This document shows positions 33,648-42,481 of a stretch of DNA of 64,000 nt, in pieces. Source of the DNA: Lentzea sp. NBRC 105346 (GTDB lineage: Bacteria; Actinomycetota; Actinomycetes; Mycobacteriales; Pseudonocardiaceae). The notes beneath the pieces were generated by a model. That model saw nothing but the letters and a program-made list of their open reading frames with translations, made no database searches and had not been told where the DNA came from. The DNA lies in assembly GCF_030269605.1 (NCBI RefSeq), contig NZ_BSTQ01000013.1:62001-126000 (forward strand), read 5' to 3'. The translations under genes were made by a program, and so were the position numbers. The stretch's first letter is position 1; each line of letters opens with the position of its first letter.

Positions 33648-34952
33648 CTAGCGCAGCCGAGCTGACACCGAAGCCACCGCGCGCTGAGCCGCCACCCGGT
33701 CCACGAGAGTCGACTCGCCACCGGAAACGACCTGCGACCCGGCCACCCACACGTCGGTCACCCGCCGCGACCCCGACCCCCACACGAGATTCGCCAGCAG
33801 CTGGGACGAAGGAGTGTCGAGACCGCAGGCGAACGCCGGGTCGTCGGCCGCGACGTGCACGACGTCGGCCCACCGGCCGCTCTCCAGAGCGCCGATGTCC
33901 GACCGTCCCAAAGCCGCAGCGCCCTCACGCGTGGCCATCAACAGGGCACCGGCGGCACCCAGAGCCGATGCGTCCAGAGAGGTGACCCGCGCGTACAGGG
34001 CCGCCAGGCGCATCTCCTCGAACAGGTCCAGGTCGTCGTTGGACGCCGGGCCGTCGGTCCCGAGTCCGACGTTCACCCCGGCCTCGCGGAGAGAAACAAC
34101 GGGAGCGACGCCGGACGCCAGCTTGCCGTTCGAACCGGGGCAGTGCGCGACGCCGACCCCGTGCGACGCGTAGATCTTGATGTCCTCCGGCGACAGGTGC
34201 ACGGAGTGCGCGGAGAGCACCCGGCCGCCCAGAACCCCGGCGGACGCCAACAAGCGCGGCACCGAGCCGTGGGACTCGCGCTGCGCCAGGTCCTCGTCCT
34301 GTGCCTCGGCGACGTGGATCTGCATCAACGCGCCCCGCGCGCGAACCAGATCGGCAATCGAGGCCAAAGCCGAGGGCGACAGCATGTACGCGGAGTGCGG
34401 GCCGTAGCCCAGCTCGATCCGCTCGCCGGGTCCGAACCGCAGACCGTCGGCGTCGATCCAGCGGGTGATCGCGTCGGTCATCGAACGCCACGGCATGCCC
34501 GGCAGGTCGAGGATCGCGCTGCCGAACACCACCCGCGAGCCCGCCTCCAGCACCGCGGACACCAGTTCCTCGCCGTGGAAGTACATCTCGGCGCTGGTCG
34601 TGACGCCGTTGCGCAGCATCTCGACGGCGCCGAGCAGCATGCCCGTGCGCACGTCGGCGGGCGCCAGCCGCGCCTCCGCCGGCCAGATCGCCTCACGCAG
34701 CCAGCGCAGCAGCGGCAGGTCGCTGCCGAGGCCGCGCAGCACCGTCATCGGGCTGTGCGCGTGCGTGTTGACCAGGCCGGGAAGCAGGATGCCGGTCAGC
34801 CTGCGCACGTCACCGTCGAACGACGGCGCCTCCGACACAGGGCCTACGAACGAAATACGCCCATCAGAGGAGATATCGACCACCGCGTCCCGCAGAACCG
34901 TGCAGGACTCGTCACAGGGCAGGACGACCGGAGCATGCAGGCGCAACGACAT
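33648..34952 (-). CDS. Amidohydrolase, TRZ/ATZ - SAH/guanine deaminase-like
   Basis: 434 aa; ATG 34952 begins MSLRLHAPVVLP, which fits the usual start of the family. Metal ligands are visible in VNTHAHSPM, HVAEAQDED, HSVHLS and GTDGPASNDD. This group uses one Zn or Fe ion and removes amino or chloro groups from purine-, adenosylhomocysteine- or triazine-like rings, in the cytoplasm. The sequence cannot tell the substrate. It is transcribed alone. Confidence 0.88.
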   Translation of the reverse strand: MSLRLHAPVVLPCDESCTVLRDAVVDISSDGRISFVGPVSEAPSFDGDVRRLTGILLPGLVNTHAHSPMTVLRGLGSDLPLLRWLREAIWPAEARLAPADVRTGMLLGAVEMLRNGVTTSAEMYFHGEELVSAVLEAGSRVVFGSAILDLPGMPWRSMTDAITRWIDADGLRFGPGERIELGYGPHSAYMLSPSALASIADLVRARGALMQIHVAEAQDEDLAQRESHGSVPRLLASAGVLGGRVLSAHSVHLSPEDIKIYASHGVGVAHCPGSNGKLASGVAPVVSLREAGVNVGLGTDGPASNDDLDLFEEMRLAALYARVTSLDASALGAAGALLMATREGAAALGRSDIGALESGRWADVVHVAADDPAFACGLDTPSSQLLANLVWGSGSRRVTDVWVAGSQVVSGGESTLVDRVAAQRAVASVSARLR

Positions 34953-35081
34953 GCAGTGAATCCTATGTATGTGACCTGAGTCACTTTGATGCATACAAGT
35001 GAAAACCGCTGGGAACCCACGCCCCGTGTCGGGTGCGGGCTGACCCCCAGGGCCTGCCCCGACCTCTAACTTCTCCCCAAC

Positions 35082-35118
35082 CGAGGGGCCCGTCGCGATC
35101 TTCGCGGCGGGCCCCTCG
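35082..35118. terminator. Strong hairpin between kinase and amidohydrolase genes
   Basis: A 16-bp stem CGAGGGGCCCGTCGCG with one G-U pair and a five-base loop. It lies downstream of the histidine kinase gene on the minus strand and upstream of the tiny plus-strand gene at 35180. No U-tract follows on either strand, so its role may be termination or leader structure. Confidence 0.55.
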
Positions 35119-35179
35119 TGCAACCTCGGGCTGACACGCGCGTCTTCAAGATCGAGATAAGCGAGCAGGAGGTAACGAC

Positions 35180-35275
35180 ATGTCGAAGAAGCCCTGCACG
35201 AACCGCGGTGATTTCCGGCGTGCGCACAAGCCGTCGACGCCGAAGCCGCCTAAGCGATCGGCAACGAAGCCCTGA
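35180..35275 (+). CDS. Tiny basic protein (31 aa)
   Basis: ATG 35180 is preceded by a near-perfect AGGAGGT eight bases upstream. The 31-residue product is rich in Lys, Arg and Pro (starts MSKKPCTNRGDF) and has one Cys; there is no membrane segment. It is followed by TGA at 35273-35275, overlapping the convergent kinase gene by 26 bp. The strong ribosome site supports real translation. Family and function unknown. Confidence 0.5.
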   Translation: MSKKPCTNRGDFRRAHKPSTPKPPKRSATKP

Positions 35276-36416
35276 CGGTCCAGCCGCGGGGCTCCCGCCG
35301 CCCCGCGAAGAACGTGCCGCCCAGCAGTTCCACGCGCTCGCGCATGCCGACGATGCCGTAGCCGCCCGATCCGCCCACCGGCGCGTGCGACTGTCCGTCG
35401 CCGTCGTCCTCGACGAGAACATGCACGTGTCCGTCCGAAGTAGACAGTGATACATCTACAGAAGACACACCGTGTGCGTGTTTCCGAGAGTTCGTCAGCG
35501 ACTCCTGTACCAGCCGCAGTACGGAACGGCCCAGCTCCGGCGGTACCTGCACGGAAAGATCGAACGACAGGCGCACCGGCTGGCCGGATTCCTCCGCCAG
35601 CCTGCGCACGTCGTCGGCCAGGTCGCTCGGCGGCGCGCCCGTGGGTGAGGCGCCGCGCAGCGTTCCGACCAGGCGGCGCATCGCGGTCAACGCCTCGTTG
35701 CCGCTCTGCGTGATGATCGGCAGAACCTGTTGTGCGGCCTGGGCGTTCAGCTGCCCCGCCTGCGAGTGCACGACGATCGCCGTCACGTAGTGCGCGACCA
35801 CGTCGTGCAGTTCTCGGGCCAGCGCCATGCGTTCCGCGTCCTGCGCGGCGGTGATCTCCCGCTCGACCACGCGGACTCGGTCCCGGTCGCGCGCCCGGAA
35901 GTACAGGCCGGTGCCGACCGACAACAACAGCAGGATGGTGCCGCCGAAGTAGTACACGGACAACGGTTCGCTGTACTGCCACCGCTCCAACTGGTAGCTC
36001 AGCCGGAGTTTCTCGGCGGCCGCGATTCCGCCGAGGACCGCGGTCGTGCCCAGCACCGCGCGCCACGGCGTCGCTTGACGAACCACGGTCGCGACGATCG
36101 CCATCGACGCCGCCACCTCGCTGAACACCGCTCCGCTGATGAACATCTGCGGCGCCGGCGCCACGTGCAGCCACCGCAGCAGGACCGAGCTCGCCACCAG
36201 AGCGGCCGCGGCCGCCAGTGCCGCGTCGAACGGCCGTCGCGGCGCGAGAACCGCGATGACGAACAGTGCCACCGAGCCCGGCACCTGCCACCACATGCGA
36301 CCGTCGTCGAAGTTGCTCGCCTCGAGGCCCATGAACAACAGCAAGGCCGTGGCGAGCGGCCACTGTCGCTTCGCGAGCGCGCGCCACCCCAGGTCCGAGC
36401 TCTCCACGGCGATCAC
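35250..36416 (-). CDS. Orphan sensor histidine kinase (HisKA_3 type)
   Basis: 388 aa from GTG 36416. The N-terminal ~165 residues hold about five hydrophobic segments (a membrane sensor without a large extracellular loop). The phosphoacceptor His lies in MALARELHDVVAHYVTAI, followed by the dimerisation helices and a HATPase domain (LVQESLTNSRKHA, DDGDG, GGYGIVGMRERV). It belongs to the NarX/DesK-like class. No response regulator is adjacent, so its partner lies elsewhere. Confidence 0.9.
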   Translation of the reverse strand: MIAVESSDLGWRALAKRQWPLATALLLFMGLEASNFDDGRMWWQVPGSVALFVIAVLAPRRPFDAALAAAAALVASSVLLRWLHVAPAPQMFISGAVFSEVAASMAIVATVVRQATPWRAVLGTTAVLGGIAAAEKLRLSYQLERWQYSEPLSVYYFGGTILLLLSVGTGLYFRARDRDRVRVVEREITAAQDAERMALARELHDVVAHYVTAIVVHSQAGQLNAQAAQQVLPIITQSGNEALTAMRRLVGTLRGASPTGAPPSDLADDVRRLAEESGQPVRLSFDLSVQVPPELGRSVLRLVQESLTNSRKHAHGVSSVDVSLSTSDGHVHVLVEDDGDGQSHAPVGGSGGYGIVGMRERVELLGGTFFAGRREPRGWTVRASLPIA

Positions 36417-36574
36417 CGTAGATCCTCTGGGCCCATCCCGCGTCGTTCTCCGGTCTGGCCGGGCATCAGCCAGAAGGCTGAGTGGCCGACCTGCGGAAAC
36501 ACTCTCCCGGCGGATGCCGGATTACGAGCACATAACTCACTCTGGATGCAGAAGGTCGGGGAACGGAGGACACG

Positions 36575-36673
36575 ATGTTGGGAATTGTGCTCACTTGGGC
36601 AGCCGCGGTCGCGGGTCTGGTCGTGCTGGGACTCATGGCGCTTTCGGGCGTGATGATCGACTCGCAGCGATAG
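36575..36673 (+). CDS. Tiny single-span membrane protein (32 aa)
   Basis: ATG 36575 follows GGAGGA at five bases. The product is a single hydrophobic helix (MLGIVLTWAAAVAGLVVLGL...) ending with DSQR. It is between the kinase and the nitric oxide synthase gene, in the opposite direction to both. Such small membrane proteins are often missed; translation is supported by the ribosome site and by TAG at 36671-36673. Function unknown. Confidence 0.5.
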   Translation: MLGIVLTWAAAVAGLVVLGLMALSGVMIDSQR

Positions 36674-36749
36674 GAGTCCGCACGAAAACCGAAGCCAGTG
36701 GTTGATGGGGAAGTCAAGCACTGGCCCAGGTACGTCGAACAGCGAACAC

Positions 36750-37928
36750 TCAGGCGCTGGTCGCCTCGGCCAGCGTTTTCTGGCGCAGCAGCTCGGCCAA
36801 CCGGCCGTGCGGTCGCGTCTCCTCCACGGCACCGGGGCCGAACCGCGCCGGTGAACCGGTACGAGCCCGTTGCGCCGCAACGGGATCCAGCCGGAAGGCG
36901 GGCCGTGCCGGCGACGGCTTCTGCCGGGAACGCAGCCAGGCCAACCGGTGCAGCGCCTCGGCGTGGTGGTCGGTGATGGTCACCTGCGCCTTGTCGAACG
37001 AGTGCAGCACGGCCCGGTTCAGGTGGACGGTCGCCAGGTCGCGCCACAACGTGCGCTCCGACGAGGTGTCGAGGCCGAGCGCCTGGGCGACTTCGCGGGC
37101 GGCACCGTAGGCGCCCTCGTCGGCGAGGCTGCGCGCACCGATCTCGGCGCCGACGAACCACGAGTTGAACGGCGCCGCGGGGTAGTTGATGCCGCCGATG
37201 GTGAGCCGCATGTTCGAGATCACCGGCACGGAGTGCCAGCGCAGCCCCAGTTTCCTGAACGCCGGGATGTCCGGGTGCTCAAGCTGAACCTCGTGCACGA
37301 CCTCGCGCGGCATGGTGAACAACCGCGGTCCCTCGTGCGCGGTCTCCACGACCAGCGGCAGGTAGTCGAACCGCGACCGCCGCTCCGGCGGCACCCAGCC
37401 CATGCCCTGCATGGTGTCGGTGAACTGCGCGTAGCGCGGATCGCCCATGCCGTCGGCATATCCGGCGTAGCGGATCAGCTGCTCGTTCCAGATGCACGGA
37501 CCCGGCGTGCCCGGAGTGTCCGGTGCGAACACCGTGACGAGCGGCCGGATCTCGCCGTCGTTCGTCGCGAGGCGCAGGTGCTCGACGCACTCGCCCGCGA
37601 CGGCCGCGGCATTGCGGTAACCGCGCAGATCTCGGACTTTCAACCGCCGCCACGGCACACCCGAGGTGCACCAACCGGAATCCCGCAGCGCGATCCGCGC
37701 GCCGTACGCGAGTTCGTGGGTGGTGTGGCGGTATGTTCCGGTCTCGGCGACCTCGGCCCGCACCTGCGCGATGCGTGCGCTGACGGAGCCGGCTTCGGAA
37801 TGCGCGACGTGGAACATGCGGAGGAACTCCTCCGCGACATCGAGGTCAACTGCGGTCACGGCGCGAAACCTATGGCCGGAACGGCTCCACTCGTCACCGC
37901 CACTCGGGGCACATCGGGTGATCAACAC
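36750..37928 (-). CDS. nos: Bacterial nitric oxide synthase oxygenase domain protein
   Basis: 392 aa from GTG 37928 (another GTG at 37859 would begin just before the conserved domain). It aligns over its whole core with bacterial NOS: ETGTYRHTTHELAYGA, heme-thiolate Cys87 in WCTSGVPW, IWNEQLIRYAGY, GGINYPAAPFNSWFVGAEIGAR with the substrate-binding Glu262, GLDTSSERTLW and VTITDHH. The Arg of the usual CIGR motif is replaced. A hydrophilic C-terminal extension of about 55 residues is unusual. It would oxidise arginine to NO with an external reductase. There is no P450 or other nitration partner nearby. Confidence 0.9.
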   Translation of the reverse strand: MLITRCAPSGGDEWSRSGHRFRAVTAVDLDVAEEFLRMFHVAHSEAGSVSARIAQVRAEVAETGTYRHTTHELAYGARIALRDSGWCTSGVPWRRLKVRDLRGYRNAAAVAGECVEHLRLATNDGEIRPLVTVFAPDTPGTPGPCIWNEQLIRYAGYADGMGDPRYAQFTDTMQGMGWVPPERRSRFDYLPLVVETAHEGPRLFTMPREVVHEVQLEHPDIPAFRKLGLRWHSVPVISNMRLTIGGINYPAAPFNSWFVGAEIGARSLADEGAYGAAREVAQALGLDTSSERTLWRDLATVHLNRAVLHSFDKAQVTITDHHAEALHRLAWLRSRQKPSPARPAFRLDPVAAQRARTGSPARFGPGAVEETRPHGRLAELLRQKTLAEATSA

Positions 37929-38003
37929 GTCCCAGTCGATCGGGTGAAATGTCGACCGAGCGTGGTTGCGTCGACCAGCGGAAAGATCGCCTTGATTACA
38001 CGG

Positions 38004-38705
38004 TCAGGTGACGTTGTTCCGCTTGAACATCAGATCGTGGCTGATTCGGCCCTCGTCGACCGCCCGCTGCTCGAACTTCGTGACGGGTCGCCAGTCGGGC
38101 CGCGGCGCCCACCCGTCGTACATGTTGTCCAGCAACGGAGAGGCCGAGCACACCTCGAGCATCTGGTCCGCGTAGTGCTCCCAGTCCGTCGCCAAGTGCA
38201 GCACCGCGCCCGGCGCCAGCCGCGACGCGAGCAGCGCGATGAACGCCGGCTGCACCAACCGTCGCTTGTGGTGCTTCTTCTTCGGCCACGGGTCGGGGAA
38301 GAAGATCCGCGCGCCGCCCAACGCCCCCGGCGCGACGTGCTCGGTCAGCAGGTCGACCGCGTCGCCCCGCAGCACCCGGAGGTTGTCCAGCCCGCCGAGG
38401 TGCTCGGCCCGCAGCAGCAGCTGCGCGAGACCCGGCTTGTAGACCTCGACGGCCACGTAGTTCAGCTCCGGTGCGGCGGCGACGAGCTGTGCCGTCGTCT
38501 CGCCCATGCCGGAACCGATCTCCAGCATGACCGGCGCCTCGCGGCCGAACCACGACGTGAAGTCGAGCGGCCCGTCGGGCAGCGTCTTCACGTCGTGACC
38601 GAGCTTCTCCCAGTGCGTGTTCCAGGCACGCTCCTGCCCGACGGTCATGCGCTCGCCGCGCTGAACGAAGCTGACGATGGAACGGTGGTGCTCAGGCCTG
38701 GTCAC
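38004..38705 (-). CDS. trmB: tRNA (guanine-N7-)-methyltransferase
   Basis: 233 aa if started at GTG 38705, 11 bp after the stop of the preceding gene; an ATG 19 codons in (MTVGQERAW) is possible. SAM-binding motif MLEIGSGMGETT, the VAVEVYKPGL acidic turn, and the highly specific FPDPWPKKKHHKRR and HLATDWEHYA motifs identify TrmB, which methylates G46 in the tRNA variable loop. The C-terminal TKFEQR and RISHDLMF complete it. Confidence 0.93.
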   Translation of the reverse strand: MTRPEHHRSIVSFVQRGERMTVGQERAWNTHWEKLGHDVKTLPDGPLDFTSWFGREAPVMLEIGSGMGETTAQLVAAAPELNYVAVEVYKPGLAQLLLRAEHLGGLDNLRVLRGDAVDLLTEHVAPGALGGARIFFPDPWPKKKHHKRRLVQPAFIALLASRLAPGAVLHLATDWEHYADQMLEVCSASPLLDNMYDGWAPRPDWRPVTKFEQRAVDEGRISHDLMFKRNNVT

Positions 38706-38716
38706 GGCCGTACAGA

Positions 38717-39250
38717 CTAGGCGATGAGCTCGATGTCCTCGATCTGCGCACGCAGGTCGGCCACCGTGAACTCGATGGGCTGGCACAACCCCGGACCGCG
38801 ATGCGCGGGCAGCAGGTCGATCCAGCCGGGGTGCCGGTCGGTGAACTGGACGGTCGTCGGCTCGGCCGGCCCGTAGACGCCGCTCTCCGACGGGACGAAC
38901 TCCCAGTAGCCCACCTCGCCCGCGGCCACCCACGGCACGAACACCCAGCCCGGCCGGTTGATCAGCAGGTCGGTGACGTCGTCCTCGATCGCGTACCCCG
39001 CCGCGCGGGACGGCAGCTTGCCGCGGGCCAACGCGCGCAACCACCACGGTGCCGGCGGTGCCGGCTCGACCTCGCTCACGGAGCGGTACAGCGCGAGCAC
39101 CTGCTGTTCGTCGGCTCTGTCGATCCAGGATCGTCGCGCCTGTGCCGGGGTGAGGACCATGTCGGCGGATGTCGACTCGACCGCACTTGCCCATTCGAGC
39201 CCGACCATCGGCTCGACCCGAAGTCCATGTTTTCGATCTTGGACCGTCAC
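38717..39250 (-). CDS. Conserved hypothetical protein upstream of trmB
   Basis: 177 aa from GTG 39250, with GGAGGTGA upstream. Soluble, with no signal peptide and several Trp-rich patches (PGWVFVPWVAAGEVGYWEF, HPGWIDLLPAHRGPG). I do not recognise the family. It is in an operon with trmB (11-bp gap). Divergent from the subtilase gene at 39419, with 168 bp between them holding both promoters. Confidence 0.75.
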   Translation of the reverse strand: MTVQDRKHGLRVEPMVGLEWASAVESTSADMVLTPAQARRSWIDRADEQQVLALYRSVSEVEPAPPAPWWLRALARGKLPSRAAGYAIEDDVTDLLINRPGWVFVPWVAAGEVGYWEFVPSESGVYGPAEPTTVQFTDRHPGWIDLLPAHRGPGLCQPIEFTVADLRAQIEDIELIA

Positions 39251-39418
39251 GGGTTCACCTCCGTGGAGTTTTCGCGACGGGTGTGTACCCCATACCAGCG
39301 GTTTACGAACCCGAAGTCATTGTCCAGAGGCCAATTTCACGCGTTGTTAACGACAGTCTTACGAGTGATGTGAGGCCGGGCACGTTGCATCCGGGGCTGG
39401 TGCGGCGATGTAGGGAAC

Positions 39419-40765
39419 GTGCCGCTGATGCCCGCCCTCGCCCTCGTGCTGCCCTTGTTGCTCGCGGTGCAGTCGATCGAGGAGCAGGAGTGGCACCTCG
39501 ACGCGTTGGACGTCTACACGGCGCAGGAGATCAGCAAGGGCGACGGCGTCGTCGTCGCGGTGATCGACTCCGGGGTGGACGCCCAGCATCCCGATCTCGC
39601 CGGCCAGGTCCTGCCCGGCACGGGGTTCGGCAGCTCCAAGGGCACCGACGGAACGACCGACACCGACGGCCACGGCACGGGCATGGCGGCGTTGATCGCG
39701 GGCAAAGGTGGCCAGGGCGGGGTGCGCGGGATCGCTCCCAGGGCCAAGATCCTGCCGGTCGCGTCCGCCGAGAAGGAGCAGTTCGCACTCGACGTCGTCG
39801 CGGACAGCATCCGCTGGGCGACCGACCACGGCGCCCGCGTGATCAACATGTCGCTCGGCTTCACGTCGTCGCTGACGCCTTCGCTCGTCCGCGCCGTGAA
39901 CTACGCCATCGAGAAGGACGTCGTGCTGGTCGCCGCGACCGGCAACGAGGGCGGTGCCGTCTCCGCGCCCGCCAACATCGGTGGCGTCATCGCCGTCGCG
40001 GGCACCAACCGGATGTCCGAGCCGTGGAAGTCGTCCAACACCGGTGAGGACACCGTGCTGGCGGCGCCCGCAGAGGGGGTCGTCACCGCGTCGCCCACGT
40101 CCGTCTACTCCACCGGCTACGCCGAGATGGACGGCACGTCGGCCGCGTCCGCGATCGTGTCCGGGGTTGCGGCGCTGGTCCGCGGCCGGTATCCCACGAT
40201 GTCCGCTCCGGACGTCGTCAACCGCCTGATCCGCACGGCCAAGGACATGGGCGAGCCGGGCCGGGACAAGGCCACCGGCTTCGGCATGGTCGACCCGGTG
40301 AATGCGCTGACCGCGGACGTCCCACCGGTGACGCGCAACCCGCTGCTGCCGCCGCCGAAACCGTCCACCACGGCGCCGCCCGCCACCGAACCGGTGCCGG
40401 CGATCGCCGCCACGCCGGACGAGAACCGCGTGCCGTTCGTGCTCGGCACGATGCTGGTGGTCGGGTTCATCTGCACGCTGCTGGTCGCGATTCCGGCCAC
40501 CCGGTCGCGGCGCCGCTACGTGCCGGTGCCTGTGTACGGCGGCTGGACTCCGCCGCCTCCACCGCAACCGGTGTGGCCGACCTCGGAGTGGGCGCCGGTC
40601 GAGGATCCGCTGACCCCCGACCCGGTCGCCCCGGACGCGACGGAGTGGGAGATCCCGGATCCGGGTCCCGCCGAGCCGGTCGAACCGTGGGTCGAGGCGG
40701 CTCCGGCCGAGTCCGCGCCCACCGAATCGGCCCCTACCGAGTCCACGCCGTCCTCGTCGGACTAG
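39419..40765 (+). CDS. Mycosin-like S8 subtilase, stand-alone
   Basis: 448 aa from GTG 39419 (an ATG at 39428 is also possible). A hydrophobic signal, then Asp50 in AVIDSGVDAQHPD, His85 in TDGHGTGMAAL, oxyanion region ATGNEGG, and Ser241 in DGTSAASAIVSG. GFGMVDPVNALT precedes a Pro/Thr linker, a transmembrane helix (~FVLGTMLVVGFICTLLVAIP) and a long acidic, Pro/Glu-rich cytoplasmic tail. Mycosins process ESX substrates, but no type VII secretion genes are seen here. Its stop codon overlaps that of the convergent ABC gene. Confidence 0.9.
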   Translation: MPLMPALALVLPLLLAVQSIEEQEWHLDALDVYTAQEISKGDGVVVAVIDSGVDAQHPDLAGQVLPGTGFGSSKGTDGTTDTDGHGTGMAALIAGKGGQGGVRGIAPRAKILPVASAEKEQFALDVVADSIRWATDHGARVINMSLGFTSSLTPSLVRAVNYAIEKDVVLVAATGNEGGAVSAPANIGGVIAVAGTNRMSEPWKSSNTGEDTVLAAPAEGVVTASPTSVYSTGYAEMDGTSAASAIVSGVAALVRGRYPTMSAPDVVNRLIRTAKDMGEPGRDKATGFGMVDPVNALTADVPPVTRNPLLPPPKPSTTAPPATEPVPAIAATPDENRVPFVLGTMLVVGFICTLLVAIPATRSRRRYVPVPVYGGWTPPPPPQPVWPTSEWAPVEDPLTPDPVAPDATEWEIPDPGPAEPVEPWVEAAPAESAPTESAPTESTPSSSD

Positions 40766-41667
40766 CTGTGCGCGTGGTAGTCCACGGCCTCGCTCGTCAG
40801 CTGCATGAACGCCTCCTCGAGCGAACCGCGCTGCGGGCTCAGCTCGTGCAGCACGACGCCCTGCTCCGCGGCCATCTCCCCGATCTCCGCGGCGGACAGC
40901 CCGTGCACGACGAGCGCGTGGTCGACGGCGTCCTCGATGACGGTGGCCCGCGCGGCGAGCAGCTCCCGCAGCCGATCGGCCTGCGGTGACCTGACGCGCA
41001 CGCGGTCCTCGGTGGCGTCGTGGATGAACTGCTCGGTCGTGGTCTGTGCGATCAGCTTCCCGCGCCCGATCACGATCAGGTCCTGCGCGGTCTGCGACAT
41101 CTCCGACAGCAGGTGCGACGACACGAAGACGGTCCGGCCCTCGTCCGCGAGCCGGTGCATCAGCTGCCGGATCCACAGGATGCCCTCGGGATCGAGGCCG
41201 TTCACCGGCTCGTCGAACAGCAGGATCTCCGGGTCGCCGAGCAACGCGCCCGCCACGCCGAGCCGTTGCGACATGCCGAGCGAGAACCCGCCCGCGCGCT
41301 TGCCGGCGACCGCGGTGAGCCCGACCATCTCGAGCACGTCGCCGATGCGCGACGTGGGCAGTCCGTTGGAGCGAGCCAGCCATTTCAGGTGTGAGTGGGC
41401 GGACCTGTTGGGGTGCACCCACTTCGCGTCGAGCAGCGCGCCGACCTTGCGCAGCGGGTGTTTCAACGACGCGTAGTGCTGACCGTCGATGAGCACGTCA
41501 CCGCCGTTGGGCCGGTCCAGCCCGAGGATCATCCGCATGGTCGTCGACTTGCCCGCGCCGTTGGGCCCGAGGAAACCGGTGACGCGGCCGGGGCACACGG
41601 TGAACGACAGGTCGTCCACGGCGATCGTCCGGCCGTAGTGCTTCTTCAACCGCACCGCTTCGATCAC
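40762..41667 (-). CDS. ABC transporter ATP-binding protein (second ATPase of operon)
   Basis: 301 aa; GTG 41667 has GGAGG six bases upstream. Walker A GPNGAGKST, signature SLGMSQRLG, Walker B EILLFDEP and the switch His in FVSSHLLSE are all intact. The C-terminal ~80 residues form the extension typical of bacitracin/nisin-type exporters. It is a close paralogue of 42482-43393, and the two lie on either side of a single permease gene, so the exporter may be heterodimeric or two pumps may share a permease. Confidence 0.92.
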   Translation of the reverse strand: MIEAVRLKKHYGRTIAVDDLSFTVCPGRVTGFLGPNGAGKSTTMRMILGLDRPNGGDVLIDGQHYASLKHPLRKVGALLDAKWVHPNRSAHSHLKWLARSNGLPTSRIGDVLEMVGLTAVAGKRAGGFSLGMSQRLGVAGALLGDPEILLFDEPVNGLDPEGILWIRQLMHRLADEGRTVFVSSHLLSEMSQTAQDLIVIGRGKLIAQTTTEQFIHDATEDRVRVRSPQADRLRELLAARATVIEDAVDHALVVHGLSAAEIGEMAAEQGVVLHELSPQRGSLEEAFMQLTSEAVDYHAHS

Positions 41668-41730
41668 GAGAACCTCCAAGCGCAATGGGGCGCGGACCAC
41701 ACCCCCGACGGGTGGTCCGCGCCCCTCTTC

Positions 41731-42477
41731 TCAGGCGTCGCGCCGCTTGGCGACGACGAGCGCCACGATCAGCAGGCCGACGGAGACGGCCGCGAAGTAG
41801 CCGAGCGATCCCCAGGCCCCGAACGGGTACTTGATCGGGTCCGGTTGCAGTTCCGGACCGCCCGCGGTGAGGAAGTGGTTGCCGTTCACGAAGGGCATCC
41901 AGCGCTGAATCTTCTCGCCGATCTTCGGGATGATCCCGATGAGCTGTTCGACGATCAGCGCCCACACCAGCAGGATCGAGACCGCGGCCGCGGTGTGGCG
42001 GACCAGGATGCCGACGGCCAGCGCGAGGATCGAGCCGACCAGGAACACCAGGCCGACGCCCGCGACGTTGCGCCACTCCACCGCGCTGTTGATCGCGATG
42101 TCGGCGTTCGGCTTGATCAGCTTGCTGATGCCCCACTGTCCGAACGCGACGGCCTCGCCGATCAGGCCCGCCATCACCGCCACCACGGCAGTCTTCGCGA
42201 CCAGCGCGGAGACCCGGTTCGGCACGGCGAGGAACGTCGCCTTGATCGTGCCGAAGCGGTACTCGGTGGTGACCGCGAGCGCGGCCATGACCAGCACCAC
42301 GTACATGCCGAACGAGTAGAACGCCTGGGTGAGACCCACGGTCAGCGGGAACTCGGCGCTCGTGTTGGCGGCGATCAGCGCGGCGATGCCGGTCGTGATC
42401 ACCAGTGCCAGCGCGGCACACCACCACGGCGAACGGGTGGAGAAGAGCTTGATTCTTTCGACTGCCAACAGAGTCAT
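41731..42477 (-). CDS. ABC-2 type permease
   Basis: 248 aa, ATG 42477, four bases after the preceding ATPase stop. About six hydrophobic segments, with an N-terminal MTLLAVERIKLFSTRSPWW cytoplasmic amphipathic start common to ABC-2 permeases and GTIKATFLAVPNR in the middle. It forms the membrane channel for the two ATPases. Substrate unknown; architecture resembles antibiotic/lantibiotic self-protection exporters. Confidence 0.88.
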   Translation of the reverse strand: MTLLAVERIKLFSTRSPWWCAALALVITTGIAALIAANTSAEFPLTVGLTQAFYSFGMYVVLVMAALAVTTEYRFGTIKATFLAVPNRVSALVAKTAVVAVMAGLIGEAVAFGQWGISKLIKPNADIAINSAVEWRNVAGVGLVFLVGSILALAVGILVRHTAAAVSILLVWALIVEQLIGIIPKIGEKIQRWMPFVNGNHFLTAGGPELQPDPIKYPFGAWGSLGYFAAVSVGLLIVALVVAKRRDA

Positions 42478-42481
42478 CGGT

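Noticed and set aside
34953..35179. Riboswitch or tRNA in the gap before the tiny gene
   Set aside because: Only one hairpin is seen; no cloverleaf, no known aptamer core.
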